64,000 bases of DNA, taken from NCBI RefSeq assembly GCF_032193765.1, contig NZ_JAVBIJ010000001.1:1302001-1366000 (forward strand), written 5' to 3'. Source of the DNA: Rhodoferax potami. Lineage in GTDB: Bacteria > Pseudomonadota > Gammaproteobacteria > Burkholderiales > Burkholderiaceae_C. This document shows, piece after piece, positions 33,989 to 42,556 of the stretch. Position numbers and translations under genes: made by a program. The notes beneath the pieces were generated by a model. It had not been told where the DNA came from, ran no database searches, and saw only the letters and a list, made by a program, of their open reading frames with translations. Position 1 is the first letter of the stretch. Every line of letters begins with the position of its first letter.

Positions 33989-34927
33989 CTAATGATGCCC
34001 CCAATACAAGAGTACGTCTTTGCCGGTCGAGGTTAAGTCGACCTTCAGGCCAAATGGTAAGAGTACTTTGGTCGGTACGTGGCCGTACGGAAGGTTGGTA
34101 TAGACAGGAATATTGAGCTGATTACGCAACCAGCCAATTACCTTTGGCAGGCCAAAACCGCTGTCATGAGAAGTCAGTTTGTAAGCGCTAAACTGGCCTA
34201 GTACTATTGCCCGTTGACGCGCCAGGACGCCACTCCTCATTAGCTGCGTCAACATACGCTCAATACGGTAGGGATGTTCTGCGACGTCCTCGAGAAATAG
34301 AATTCCTTCTCGAATATCCGGAAAGTAAGGAGTACCTATCAGAGACGCGAGGACCGTCAGATTGCCCCCCCACAGGGTAGCGTCCTCGATCACAAAATCA
34401 GTTTCTAAAATATGACCGTTGCGATCCTGTCGCCAACCTGTCCCCTCCCCTTGCCCCATCAACAGGTCAGCAAAGCAGTCTTCCATAATGTCGTCTGGAA
34501 TTTCACCGCTGACACCACCTACACCAAACCCCTCACACAGTGCAGGGCCTGCCCAAGTGCGGGCTCCAGTTTGCGCGAACAAAGCTAGCTGCAAGGCAGT
34601 GAAATCACTGATTCCAACAAACTGAGTTCCGTTCTCAATGGCAGAAGCAATAGAGGTGTAGGGCAGTCGATCTATGACCCGTGTAATGCCGTAACCCCCT
34701 CTAGTTATCAGGGCGACATCTGCGCCACTATTCGCAGCCCGCTCGACAGCTCGAATTCGAGTCGCATCATCTCCAGCGAACCGCTCAAAACGAGTCAGGG
34801 CATCTTGGTCGACTTCCACGTCATATCCCAACTCAGTAAGACGTCGAACTCCTCTTTTGAAAGCAGCACGGTCGCGAACAGCGCCTGATGGGGAATATAG
34901 ATAAATAACTTTTTTAACGAGGCTCAT
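33989..34927 (-). CDS. ldcA: LD-carboxypeptidase (S66 family)
   Basis: This 312-residue cytoplasmic enzyme removes the terminal D-alanine from recycled murein tetrapeptides. Signatures are the RGGYG motif (ITRGGYGITRV), the nucleophile Ser in FVGISDFTALQ, and the late acidic and histidine residues (YGHVPTKVLLPFG). The start overlaps the stop of the tadA fusion gene by 4 bases (34924-34927), so they are co-translated. The opening VKKVIYLYSPSGAV is typical. Confidence 0.92.
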   Translation of the reverse strand: MSLVKKVIYLYSPSGAVRDRAAFKRGVRRLTELGYDVEVDQDALTRFERFAGDDATRIRAVERAANSGADVALITRGGYGITRVIDRLPYTSIASAIENGTQFVGISDFTALQLALFAQTGARTWAGPALCEGFGVGGVSGEIPDDIMEDCFADLLMGQGEGTGWRQDRNGHILETDFVIEDATLWGGNLTVLASLIGTPYFPDIREGILFLEDVAEHPYRIERMLTQLMRSGVLARQRAIVLGQFSAYKLTSHDSGFGLPKVIGWLRNQLNIPVYTNLPYGHVPTKVLLPFGLKVDLTSTGKDVLLYWGHH

Positions 34928-36126
34928 TTGATCAACAACTCACGCTCAAGAAAATCGAGATGGGTTTCATCCACAACGACTGGAAAAAATGACGGTGATT
35001 TGAGCGAATTTTCGGGTGAGAAATCAGGTTTTCTTATGGCATCCAATACGGCGGCATGACCCTTATCAGGAAAGTGCGCAATCAACGCCTTCACCACATT
35101 GTCTGGAAAACCAACCAGGTGATTCAATTGTTTTCTAGACAAACCACCGATCGACCTGCAGCTTTGATGGCGGGACGACTCAGCTAGAGCCGTCAACGCT
35201 GGCGGCCTGGCTGCAACAATTGATAAAACTGAAGACGCATCTAATTTCAAAACAGAGCAATATTCAGTCCCAATAGCTTTTGCGTTGCCTATGGCCACGA
35301 TATGCGAAGGGGTAAGGTCCATATATTTCGTCAATGCGGTGAGCGAACTTACGTGCGCTCGCACAGAATGCCATTCACTTTTCTTCGGTCTATCACTCAA
35401 ACCATGGCCAAGCAGGTCTGGAGCGATGACGCGCACACCATGATGAGCCATACGGCTCACTAAGGACCACACCTGAAAAGACCAAAAACCCAATTCATGA
35501 ATACAAAGCAAGGTGTATTTCGGATTCACCGTATTCGAATCCAGATACCGAATTCGATAACCTTCACTGGTATGAAAATAGCTGCTTCTGATTGTCGAAT
35601 CATCGGGGCAAGGTAATGCCTGCGCATCTAATCGCAATGCATCTTCCCGAAGTGAAATTTGTTCATCGCGGTTTCTCTTTCGCGCCGACACAAAAAATGA
35701 TTGCAGAATACGCTGACACTCTTCTTTGAGGACGCCACCGGTTACCAGGGTGTGATGGTTGAGTTGACGCTGGCTGAAAAGATCCAGAACAGACCCCGCG
35801 GTACCGGTTTTGGGATCTGGCGCACCAAAAACCACTCGAGCGAGGCGACTATGAAAAATTGCACCACTACACATGGTGCAAGGCTCCAGGGTGACAAACA
35901 GCTCAGCACCACTCAATCTATGACTGCCAACGGCCTGAGAGGCTTCCCTCAGCGCGAGTATCTCTGCATGGGAACTAGGGTCGTTCAACTCTCGAGTTCT
36001 ATTCCGTCCACGGCCAATAACCTGTCCTTTGTGAACTACTATGGCACCCACAGGGACTTCACCGGCAGACTCTGCTAACACGGCCTCCTCCAAGGCCAGT
36101 GTCATAAAAAAGTCATCAGATTCCAA
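34924..36126 (-). CDS. tadA: Fusion of tRNA adenosine deaminase TadA and a degenerate alpha/beta-hydrolase
   Basis: Residues 1-155 are TadA, which deaminates A34 to inosine in tRNA-Arg. Zinc ligands and catalytic Glu are in SHAEI (H53, E55) and PCTMC (C83, C86). Residues about 190-400 form an alpha/beta-hydrolase-like domain (YTLLCIHELGFWSFQVWSLV, APDLLGHGLSDRP). Its nucleophile elbow reads IGNAKAIG where GxSxG is expected, so the Ser is missing and the domain is probably non-catalytic. The gene overlaps ldcA downstream and the REC-GGDEF-EAL gene upstream (11 bases). Confidence 0.88.
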   Translation of the reverse strand: MESDDFFMTLALEEAVLAESAGEVPVGAIVVHKGQVIGRGRNRTRELNDPSSHAEILALREASQAVGSHRLSGAELFVTLEPCTMCSGAIFHSRLARVVFGAPDPKTGTAGSVLDLFSQRQLNHHTLVTGGVLKEECQRILQSFFVSARKRNRDEQISLREDALRLDAQALPCPDDSTIRSSYFHTSEGYRIRYLDSNTVNPKYTLLCIHELGFWSFQVWSLVSRMAHHGVRVIAPDLLGHGLSDRPKKSEWHSVRAHVSSLTALTKYMDLTPSHIVAIGNAKAIGTEYCSVLKLDASSVLSIVAARPPALTALAESSRHQSCRSIGGLSRKQLNHLVGFPDNVVKALIAHFPDKGHAAVLDAIRKPDFSPENSLKSPSFFPVVVDETHLDFLERELLIK

Positions 36127-37903
36127 CGATGGCCCCGCGCTCCCTCAGCCAGTCTTTCAGCAAGACTGAGGTCATGGGCTTGGCATACAAATACCCCTGA
36201 CCTTCGTGGCAGCCGAGCTGCTTTAAGCGCGCTGCTTGTGCGTCCGATTCAATACCTTCGGCAATAACTTTTAACTGCAGGTTTCTGCCTAACTCGATCA
36301 CCATCGACGCGATATGGCCCCCCATCACATCGTCACTCAACTCCGAAACAAAGGCCCTATCAATTTTCAACCTATCGATAGGCAACTGTCGTAACTGACT
36401 GAGTGATGAATATCCGGTCCCAAAATCATCAATAGCGATCGATATTCCAAGCTCGCGCACACTGTGCAGGGTCTCCAGCATGAAGTCCGCATCTTCCATT
36501 GCAACGGACTCTGTAATCTCCAGTTCCAGACACTCGGGTTGAATTGATGTGTCTGACAGAGCTGACTTCAGCTTGTCAATGAACTCAGGATTTCGAAATT
36601 GAATCTGGGACACGTTGACCGACATCCGGATGTCCTTCGCGCCCTGCCCCTGCAGCCTAACCAACTCATGGCAGGCCATCCTCAATACCCAATCACCAAT
36701 GGCAATGATCATCCCGGAAGCCTCTGCAAGAGGAATAAATCGATCGGGGGGAACGAAAGTTCCATCTTCGTTGCGCCAACGTATAAGGGCTTCCAAACCG
36801 ACGACCGCGTTTGTGATCAGATCAACTTGAGGTTGATAAACGATAAAAAGCCGTTCGCTCTCCACAGCGCTCCGCAGGCTTTGCAATAATCGAACCCGCT
36901 CGCGAATGTCTGAGCCCATCTCGGCGGAGAACATCACGAATCCTCCACGACGACTCTTCTTGGCGCGCTTTAGGGCTATGTTCGCATCCTTCAACGCGTC
37001 TCTGCCGGAGGTACTTCCGCTCATCAGGCTCGTCAATCCCATGGTCGCGGTGACAACCATGGCGTCGTCTTGAACCACAAAAGGACGGCGGAAAAGCGCA
37101 AGAATTCTGATCGGATCGACCACGTCATGTGGCCCCATCAGCCCGAATGTATCGCTTCCGATTCGTGCTAAAACAGCATCAGGGCCCAACTCAAATTTGA
37201 GGCGATCTGCAACGGACTGAAGCAACCTGTCACCTTGCTGGTGCCCGAGAGCATCATTGATCTCTGAAAAGTCATCGATATCCAGTATCGCGATGATTTC
37301 GTTGCAACTAGCAGCACAAGCGAGTCGAGCTTCGCTGAGGTCAATGAACTTGTTACGGTTTGGCAAACAGGAAAGGCGGTCATAAAAAGCCATTTCATCC
37401 AGTTTGCGAATTTGTTCATACGCGCGCAGTGCAGCAGTTACCGTCGCATACAGCTTAGTACGGGTTAACTCCGACTTGGTCTTGTAGTCGTTGATGTCGT
37501 AGTCGTGAATCGTTTCGATTTCTGGCGCGTAACCAGGCTGTCCCGTTCGTAGAATAATGCGAAGGTCCGTGAGGTTAAGCTCAGTGCGAATCGTCTTGAC
37601 AAGGGCGAGCCCAGCGTCTTCCCTCTCCATCACCACGTCAAGCAAAACAATCGCAACATCAGACTGTGTGGAAAGAATACTGGCCGCTTCCGCTGCTGAG
37701 TAGGCATGCAAAAACTCCAACTGACGTCCCAATATCTCGATGCCCGCCAGCGCAAAGGTTGTTGCTCTGTGCACATCAGGTTCGTCGTCGACAACCAGCA
37801 GACGCCAAACAAGTGGCTTGCCACTGTCTCCCGCCACCTCATCGTCTAAAAACTGCAGGGCGTCTGTGTCCACGGTCTGTTCCAACAAGTTGCCAGTACT
37901 CAT
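36116..37903 (-). CDS. Response regulator with REC, degenerate GGDEF and EAL domains
   Basis: This protein of about 595 residues has an N-terminal receiver with the phospho-acceptor Asp in IVLLDVVME. A GGDEF domain whose signature is eroded follows (RIGSDTFGLMG), then an intact EAL domain (VVGLEALIRWRNEDG, DDFGTGYSSLSQLRQL). It should act as a phosphorylation-controlled cyclic-di-GMP phosphodiesterase, not a cyclase. I prefer the ATG at 37903 (MSTGNLLEQ) to 37921. No cognate kinase is adjacent. Before the island arrived, it lay just downstream of guaA. Confidence 0.9.
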   Translation of the reverse strand: MSTGNLLEQTVDTDALQFLDDEVAGDSGKPLVWRLLVVDDEPDVHRATTFALAGIEILGRQLEFLHAYSAAEAASILSTQSDVAIVLLDVVMEREDAGLALVKTIRTELNLTDLRIILRTGQPGYAPEIETIHDYDINDYKTKSELTRTKLYATVTAALRAYEQIRKLDEMAFYDRLSCLPNRNKFIDLSEARLACAASCNEIIAILDIDDFSEINDALGHQQGDRLLQSVADRLKFELGPDAVLARIGSDTFGLMGPHDVVDPIRILALFRRPFVVQDDAMVVTATMGLTSLMSGSTSGRDALKDANIALKRAKKSRRGGFVMFSAEMGSDIRERVRLLQSLRSAVESERLFIVYQPQVDLITNAVVGLEALIRWRNEDGTFVPPDRFIPLAEASGMIIAIGDWVLRMACHELVRLQGQGAKDIRMSVNVSQIQFRNPEFIDKLKSALSDTSIQPECLELEITESVAMEDADFMLETLHSVRELGISIAIDDFGTGYSSLSQLRQLPIDRLKIDRAFVSELSDDVMGGHIASMVIELGRNLQLKVIAEGIESDAQAARLKQLGCHEGQGYLYAKPMTSVLLKDWLRERGAIVGI

Positions 37904-37980
37904 ATAAACATTGTGCATCAAGCAAAGAATAATGGTGAACCATTGAATGATGATTTGACGCCGCTATAGCTCAAAAATTA

Positions 37981-38018
37981 AAAAAGCTGAGGCAACGGGA
38001 GCGTTACCTCAGCTTTTT
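37981..38018 (-). terminator. Former guaA terminator, now 18.7 kb from guaA
   Basis: AAAAAGCTGAGGCAACG (37981-37997) pairs, with one mismatch, with CGTTACCTCAGCTTTTT. On the minus strand the stem is followed by a T-run. It lies 29 bases beyond the guaA-type tail at 38047 (I-E-W-E-stop on the minus strand). It therefore originally ended guaA transcription before the island separated them. Confidence 0.8.
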
Positions 38019-38046
38019 GCGCCTCACTCAGAACTAGCTAATCAAG

Positions 38047-38062
38047 CTATTCCCACTCAATA
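38047..38062. other. Island attachment site, distal copy (guaA 3'-end remnant)
   Basis: CTATTCCCACTCAATA matches CTACTCCCACTCAATA at 56762-56777 with one mismatch. On the minus strand it reads as the last four guaA codons plus stop (I-E-W-E-stop). The displaced guaA terminator follows at once. Confidence 0.85.
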
Positions 38063-38088
38063 ATCACCTCGTAAATTGTTGTTTATTT

Positions 38089-38137
38089 TCAACAACTTAC
38101 AAGCGTGATTTTTAAGTGTGCAACTTTTGTGTAACTT
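38089..38137. repeat. Putative integrase arm-type sites, distal end
   Basis: TCAACAACTTA at 38089-38099 and CAACTTTTGTGTAACTT at 38121-38137 recur near the other island end: ATCAACAACTTA at 56684 and 56739, CACTTTTGTGTAAGTT at 56709. Their placement just inside both attachment sites suits integrase N-terminal-domain binding sites. Confidence 0.5.
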
Positions 38138-38286
38138 CATTTTTTATTCTGCTCTCATAGTTACGTGCATCGAATGGACAAATCACATTGTACGTGAACT
38201 AAAAGTTGCACGTTGCGCTATTTCACTGCGCGGAAATTTAACCTAGAAATTGCGTGTAAAGCAATGATGCTGGTAACCTAGTCACA

Positions 38287-39111
38287 ATGAAAAAGAAACG
38301 CCAAGTACGCAAGAATGGCTCCGTACACATTTACCGCCCAATCGACGCTGATGTAGTAGCCAAAATTTGGCCATTGCTGGGCACATATCAACACCAAGAT
38401 TGGGAGGTGCCTGTTGATAGGCAGCTACTAGCAAGCATCGTTGGCAAAGCAGAGGCTGATGCTTTTTACGATATAGAAGATTCGCAACTGCAAAACATCC
38501 AACTTAGAACGCTGTTGCGAGAACCATTACACAGCAAAGACGTTAAAAGACGAAATGCTGCTATCAAATGGGTTGTATACGACTGGGGAAACATTCCACC
38601 CAAAGCTGATGGAGACGAAGACCGACTTTTCAAAATGTGCGCAGAGTTCAAAGACTATGGGGATGAGGATGTAAAGCAGTTTGTTGTGAAACACAAAATT
38701 GACCGCATTGCATCGTGGAGCAAAGTGCTGGCTTTCGCTGACAGCGATAAGTACGGCATATTTGATGCGCGAGTTGCAATGTCACTTAATGCTCTGCTTG
38801 ATGAAGTCAATTTCAAGCGCAAGTTTTTTATGCCCCCATCGATTTCAAAGCCACTAAACGAAATATTTGGAACAATTCGCGAACAAGTGAATGCTGATTT
38901 CGAAGGTAAAAAGCTTTCGTATATGGGCTATCGAGAGTACACATCGCTGCTAAACAGCGCAGTTGAACAAGGATTTGCCCCAAACGTCCTTCAAGCTGAA
39001 ATGCAGTTGTTTGCTCAAGGGAGAAAATTGGGAAATCAATATGCGCGAAAGCACAAAATGACACTCCCCTACCCCGAGGAAGAGCAAGGTAACTTGCAAT
39101 TTGCAAGTTAG
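38287..39111 (+). CDS. Island protein, possibly OGG-fold (HhH glycosylase-like)
   Basis: This 274-residue soluble protein has the central segment DRIASWSKVLAFADSDKYGI followed by FDARVAMSLNALL. That recalls the 'OGG-fold' proteins often found in defence islands, which resemble HhH DNA glycosylases without the full helix-hairpin-helix. This is a remembered resemblance and is weak. It is the first gene inside the island and faces inward. Its last codons and stop lie in a 22-base palindrome that recurs at 54499-54520, so the C-terminus (NLQFAS) may not be original. Confidence 0.65.
   Translation: MKKKRQVRKNGSVHIYRPIDADVVAKIWPLLGTYQHQDWEVPVDRQLLASIVGKAEADAFYDIEDSQLQNIQLRTLLREPLHSKDVKRRNAAIKWVVYDWGNIPPKADGDEDRLFKMCAEFKDYGDEDVKQFVVKHKIDRIASWSKVLAFADSDKYGIFDARVAMSLNALLDEVNFKRKFFMPPSISKPLNEIFGTIREQVNADFEGKKLSYMGYREYTSLLNSAVEQGFAPNVLQAEMQLFAQGRKLGNQYARKHKMTLPYPEEEQGNLQFAS
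39090..39111. repeat. 22-base palindrome, copy 1
   Basis: TAACTTGCAA, then TT, then TGCAAGTTAG is a near-perfect palindrome identical over 22 bases to 54499-54520. It coincides with the end and stop codon of the gene at 38287-39111. Confidence 0.7.
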
Positions 39112-39216
39112 GCGTGAAGGCATTTGAGCTATGCCTGTCACGAATGCGGTGTAGCTTATACAAACGGAGACAGGACGAGACAAAAATCGGCGATTTTGAA
39201 TCGTTTGGTGGAGTTT

Positions 39217-39585
39217 TTAATACTCGCTTGTCAGCATACCAACCCAATGCTCACCATCCCAACAAGCGTAAAGCCTGTACTCATCAAACGGAAAATCCGT
39301 GTAGTCCAGTCGTTGCTGCACTAACAAATTGCCGTTTCCGTCCTCGATGTTAACGATTCCGCCGCTGCTCTTGCGAGTGAACACAAGTACAGTGAACGGG
39401 TTTTGGTTGAAATCAACGCTAACGAGGTGCAAGCCATAAAGCTGCGCTAGCCAGTAGCAGTTAGCTTCGTCCATCAAGTATTTCAGCCCGTCCGTGACAA
39501 CGAATGTTGGCAGTAGACGGTAGTAACGCTCAGTGCCAATGAATTGGCTGAGATTGCTAAGCAGCTCAACGTTTGACTGCTTCAT
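39217..39585 (-). CDS. DUF6876-like small protein
   Basis: This 122-residue protein has the layout I associate with DUF6876 proteins of plasmids and islands. FIGTERYYRLLPTFVVTDGL comes first, then KYLMDEANCYWLAQLYGLHL, then IEDGNGNLLVQQRLDYTDFP. The molecular function is unknown. It overlaps the stop of the 52-residue gene upstream (ATGA at 39582-39585), so the two are coupled. Confidence 0.7.
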   Translation of the reverse strand: MKQSNVELLSNLSQFIGTERYYRLLPTFVVTDGLKYLMDEANCYWLAQLYGLHLVSVDFNQNPFTVLVFTRKSSGGIVNIEDGNGNLLVQQRLDYTDFPFDEYRLYACWDGEHWVGMLTSEY

Positions 39586-39740
39586 AGCGGCTTTGCTGCA
39601 ACTTTAGCCAACGACTGCTGCGCCTTTTGCATCTTTAAACGCAGGGCAGCTTCTTTTGCACGTTTCTGTGCTGTTTTTGCTTGGAGCTTAAGTGTGTTCA
39701 CTTGCTGCGTTGCTCCGTCAACAACTTCTTTTATGCGCAT
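39582..39740 (-). CDS. Small basic coiled-coil protein
   Basis: A 52-residue product (MRIKEVVDGATQQVNTLKLQ, then alternating Lys/Ala/Gln helix). It was found from a strong AGGAGAAG ribosome-binding site and the ATGA overlap with the next gene. It is entirely helical and positively charged. Function is unknown. It belongs to a three-gene leftward set with 39217 and 39806. Confidence 0.65.
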   Translation of the reverse strand: MRIKEVVDGATQQVNTLKLQAKTAQKRAKEAALRLKMQKAQQSLAKVAAKPL

Positions 39741-39805
39741 ATTTCTTCTCCTACTGTATTTATGGATGGGGGTGCTGGCGCTTGAAACGACAACACCCCA
39801 CGCAG

Positions 39806-40243
39806 TTACTTAACAAAACCACTCCGTAACTGACCCGATACAGATTCAATCTGCGCATCAAGCTCACCTGCTAGAACAGCTGCGTTCACTGCTTCCAACG
39901 CTTCAATCAATGCGTCAGGACTTGTAACTTCGATTGCTGTCTTGCCCTTTGCAAGCTCAATGACCTTTGCGCCGTAACGCACAGCAATGCAGCACTTGCC
40001 GTTTTCAGCAACAAACCACCACGGCTTGATGCGTTTGGGCACATTGACAACAACACGCTCGCCGTCCGTGTTCGTGACTGTTTTGTTCTTTGTTGGCGCA
40101 TATGTCTCGCCAGCACTCTGCGCACGTGCTAATTGGATTTGTTCAAACACCTTGCTGCTGAGTTTGTTGCGGCGCTGCACAACAGGTGGTTGATTGGATG
40201 GTTTTTTAGCTGCTACGAGCTTGAGACTTGCAAGTGTTGCCAT
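39806..40243 (-). CDS. DUF6641-like island protein
   Basis: This 145-residue protein starts at the ATG at 40243, with AAGGAAAC upstream. The longer frame to 40279 lacks such a site. It begins MATLASLKLVAAKKP and contains KPWWFVAENGKCCIAVRYGA, then KVIELAKGKTAIEV. I recall similar proteins as DUF6641 on plasmids and integrative elements. Function is unknown. It probably forms one operon with the two small genes downstream. Confidence 0.68.
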   Translation of the reverse strand: MATLASLKLVAAKKPSNQPPVVQRRNKLSSKVFEQIQLARAQSAGETYAPTKNKTVTNTDGERVVVNVPKRIKPWWFVAENGKCCIAVRYGAKVIELAKGKTAIEVTSPDALIEALEAVNAAVLAGELDAQIESVSGQLRSGFVK

Positions 40244-40380
40244 TTGCGTTTCCTTCAAAAAGTTAATGTGGAAACGCAAATTTAGTTTCAGGGTAAAGCG
40301 CGGACAACCGAAAAGATTAGGACTGAACTGGTCTGCACCACATTTAATGGCTATTCATATCAGTGCGGCTAAATAGTTTT

Positions 40381-40956
40381 ATGAACTACACAGCACAAGA
40401 CATTCAAAAATACATAGGCCAATACGAAAAACACTTCACTCACGTCATCGTTGCACACACCCACTTTCGCCCATACGTAAACCCAAAAAACAAAAATATC
40501 AAAAACGTTGAGGCTCGCACAAAACTATTAGCAGCACAGGCAAAAAAAGAATTGCGTTATGCAATGAACTGCTTTAACAAACTCCTTTACCCAGCTGCAA
40601 CAAACAAACCAAAAAGGCAACCAGAGCTATACAGGCCACTTACATTCGTAACTATTGAAGGCGCTAATGAAACAACAGACAAGGCACAAACAATCCACTT
40701 CAACATCACACTAGGAAACTTGCCACCTCAACTTACAACTGAGGATGTGCAGGTACTTTTTGCACACGCTTGGCACACGATGGCAGGTCAATCAAAAGAC
40801 GTTAAGGCATACACATACAACGCAGGCACAAACAAACAATGGGTGGGCTACGCTTTGAAAGAAGCGCAGCAAGCGCCCAAAAAGGCTTGGGAAACTGACG
40901 GAATTTGGGACGCTGAAAACTGTTGGATTCCACACGCCGCCCTCAACGCAAACTGA
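40381..40956 (+). CDS. Island protein, possible degenerate HUH-type Rep
   Basis: This 191-residue basic protein starts at the ATG at 40381. A strand FVTIEGAN, a histidine-containing strand TIHFNITLGN, and a later GYALKEAQQ (Y-x-x-K) fall in the order of the three HUH Rep motifs. The second motif has only one histidine, so this is tentative. A small Rep would fit a plasmid- or phage-derived passenger. No membrane segment is seen. It diverges from the 39806 gene. Confidence 0.6.
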   Translation: MNYTAQDIQKYIGQYEKHFTHVIVAHTHFRPYVNPKNKNIKNVEARTKLLAAQAKKELRYAMNCFNKLLYPAATNKPKRQPELYRPLTFVTIEGANETTDKAQTIHFNITLGNLPPQLTTEDVQVLFAHAWHTMAGQSKDVKAYTYNAGTNKQWVGYALKEAQQAPKKAWETDGIWDAENCWIPHAALNAN

Positions 40957-41074
40957 TGTTACGTTGGGAAGAAGATGCTGTGGGCTATGCAAGTAGCCCA
41001 TAGTTCTTGTCTATGTGTGAAACAAAAACAAACAGACACGTAGGCGAAACGATGTGAGACATACAGGAGACACG

Positions 41075-41242
41075 ATGTTCAAAGCCCAATACAAATCAAG
41101 AAGCCCATACGAATCGTGGAGCACACTTGGGATTTACAACAGCGAAGCGAATGCAATTGCTAGTGCAATGCAAAAGAAGAAACGTGGTGCTTTGATGGTG
41201 CGTGTCGTAGATAAGCGTAGTGCAGTTGTATTCGTGTACTAG
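41075..41242 (+). CDS. Small island protein, unknown
   Basis: This 55-residue basic protein (MFKAQYKSRSPYESWSTLGI) starts at 41075 with an AGGAGA ribosome-binding site. It has the look of a compact beta-alpha fold (ANAIASAMQKKKRGALMVRV). No function can be given. It converges with the DpdA-like gene 9 bases away. Confidence 0.55.
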   Translation: MFKAQYKSRSPYESWSTLGIYNSEANAIASAMQKKKRGALMVRVVDKRSAVVFVY

Positions 41243-41251
41243 GGCGATAAA

Positions 41252-42556
41252 TTATTTGTCGTAGATGCTACGTGAGTGAGCATCGAAGGTGCTTTTATTT
41301 TTTTTGATGAAGCCACGCCAATCTTTTGCAGCAAATGCCTCACCAATCAAATCGATGCAGTCGATGTACAGCTTTGGAGTTGTATCCTCGCGATTAGCAC
41401 CAAATGCACACTCATTAGCCCGTTGAACGGCATCAAGTGTCACCCAAATGTTGTGGTTTGAAAGCAGTAACAGGCTCACATTGTCATATTGCCGCTTGTC
41501 AAATGCATCCCAATCTTGCACGTTCAAATGCCCAACAGTCATCTTGTCGCCAATTGCTGAACTGAATGGGAACGGGTCAGTGCTACCAATTTTGTTGTAG
41601 GACTGAGGGCTTGATTCGGAGGGCAGAACCCAAGTCTTTGCATCATTTGTGAGGACAGGACTAACGTAGGCGTTTTCACGTCTCATCCCTTGCTGGAAAA
41701 CGCTGCTGGTGTCAAAGCTAATGGTCAGTTTGGGGTTGAGGTTGCGCAGATTTTTTTGAATTGCAGTCAAGATTACAGCCCACTTGAGTTCCGAGACACC
41801 AAGCGTATGCACCCAATCTAAGCCCTCAGCAAATGCACCTTCATCACGCATCAACAACACGGCATAAAGCAATTGGGCAAGACCGCCCTTGCTGCCAGCA
41901 CCACCAGCCAGTGCCCAACCACCCCAGCGATATTTTTTGACAGCGTTCCACCATTGCTCTGTGGCTGCGTTGTCAATGCCCTGCACTACGTTTAGCCATT
42001 TCGTGTGCCCTTGCCTACGCACGTCGATGAACTGCAAATTGTTCACGGTCATTTGCAACAACTGCTCACGACTGCAATTGCTGAACGGTGATTCTGTTTT
42101 TTCTTCTGCCGCCCACAACGGCATATCAATGCTCATTGCATAACTGGAATTTGCTTCAAGCCACCCAAATATCCAATTACGCACATCGTCAGCAGCATCC
42201 CAAGCGGCTATTGCATCTTTGGCTGGCATATGAGGCGTTAAAGCGTCATAGCCCTTTAACGAGCCTTGCCCTATTTGATAGCCTCCGCTGTCACCAATAA
42301 CAACAGCAGTCTTCCTGTCAGCCCTTGTTACAGCATTATCGGGATTAGCTCCTACTTTGTAATTCCCGATTGAGTGCAGCAAGTATGGGTAACGCCAAAG
42401 CTTATTGCTTTCGTCCCAGTACTCCAAATCTTCAATGCTAAGACCTGCTGGAAATGGTCGATTTCCAAGTTTTTCTGTCACCAAGCAACGAGCATAGGTG
42501 TCGTTGATTGCTGGTAAAAAGACAGCATAGTCCGTGATGTTGAAGTCACTACGCAT
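41252..42556 (-). CDS. tRNA-guanine transglycosylase/DpdA-like protein
   Basis: This 434-residue TIM-barrel protein keeps the TGT active-site series in order: GDSGGYQ (residues 88-94), a conserved Asp in SIDMPL (144), VVQG (190-193), WALAGG (214-219), HTLGV (250-254) and a candidate nucleophile Asp in SFDTSS (282). Queuosine-type enzymes use these to swap guanine for a 7-deazaguanine; DpdA homologues do so in DNA. The CxCxxC zinc site of bacterial TGT is absent. It overlaps the 433-residue gene upstream by 8 bases and ends the leftward train headed by hsdM. A role in DNA modification is inferred from the type I system in the same train. No preQ0-biosynthesis genes are present here. Confidence 0.72.
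   Translation of the reverse strand: MRSDFNITDYAVFLPAINDTYARCLVTEKLGNRPFPAGLSIEDLEYWDESNKLWRYPYLLHSIGNYKVGANPDNAVTRADRKTAVVIGDSGGYQIGQGSLKGYDALTPHMPAKDAIAAWDAADDVRNWIFGWLEANSSYAMSIDMPLWAAEEKTESPFSNCSREQLLQMTVNNLQFIDVRRQGHTKWLNVVQGIDNAATEQWWNAVKKYRWGGWALAGGAGSKGGLAQLLYAVLLMRDEGAFAEGLDWVHTLGVSELKWAVILTAIQKNLRNLNPKLTISFDTSSVFQQGMRRENAYVSPVLTNDAKTWVLPSESSPQSYNKIGSTDPFPFSSAIGDKMTVGHLNVQDWDAFDKRQYDNVSLLLLSNHNIWVTLDAVQRANECAFGANREDTTPKLYIDCIDLIGEAFAAKDWRGFIKKNKSTFDAHSRSIYDK

Noticed and set aside
40381..40956. Firm call of an HUH replication protein
   Set aside because: The putative second motif has one histidine (IHFN), so the assignment is kept only as a tentative finding.
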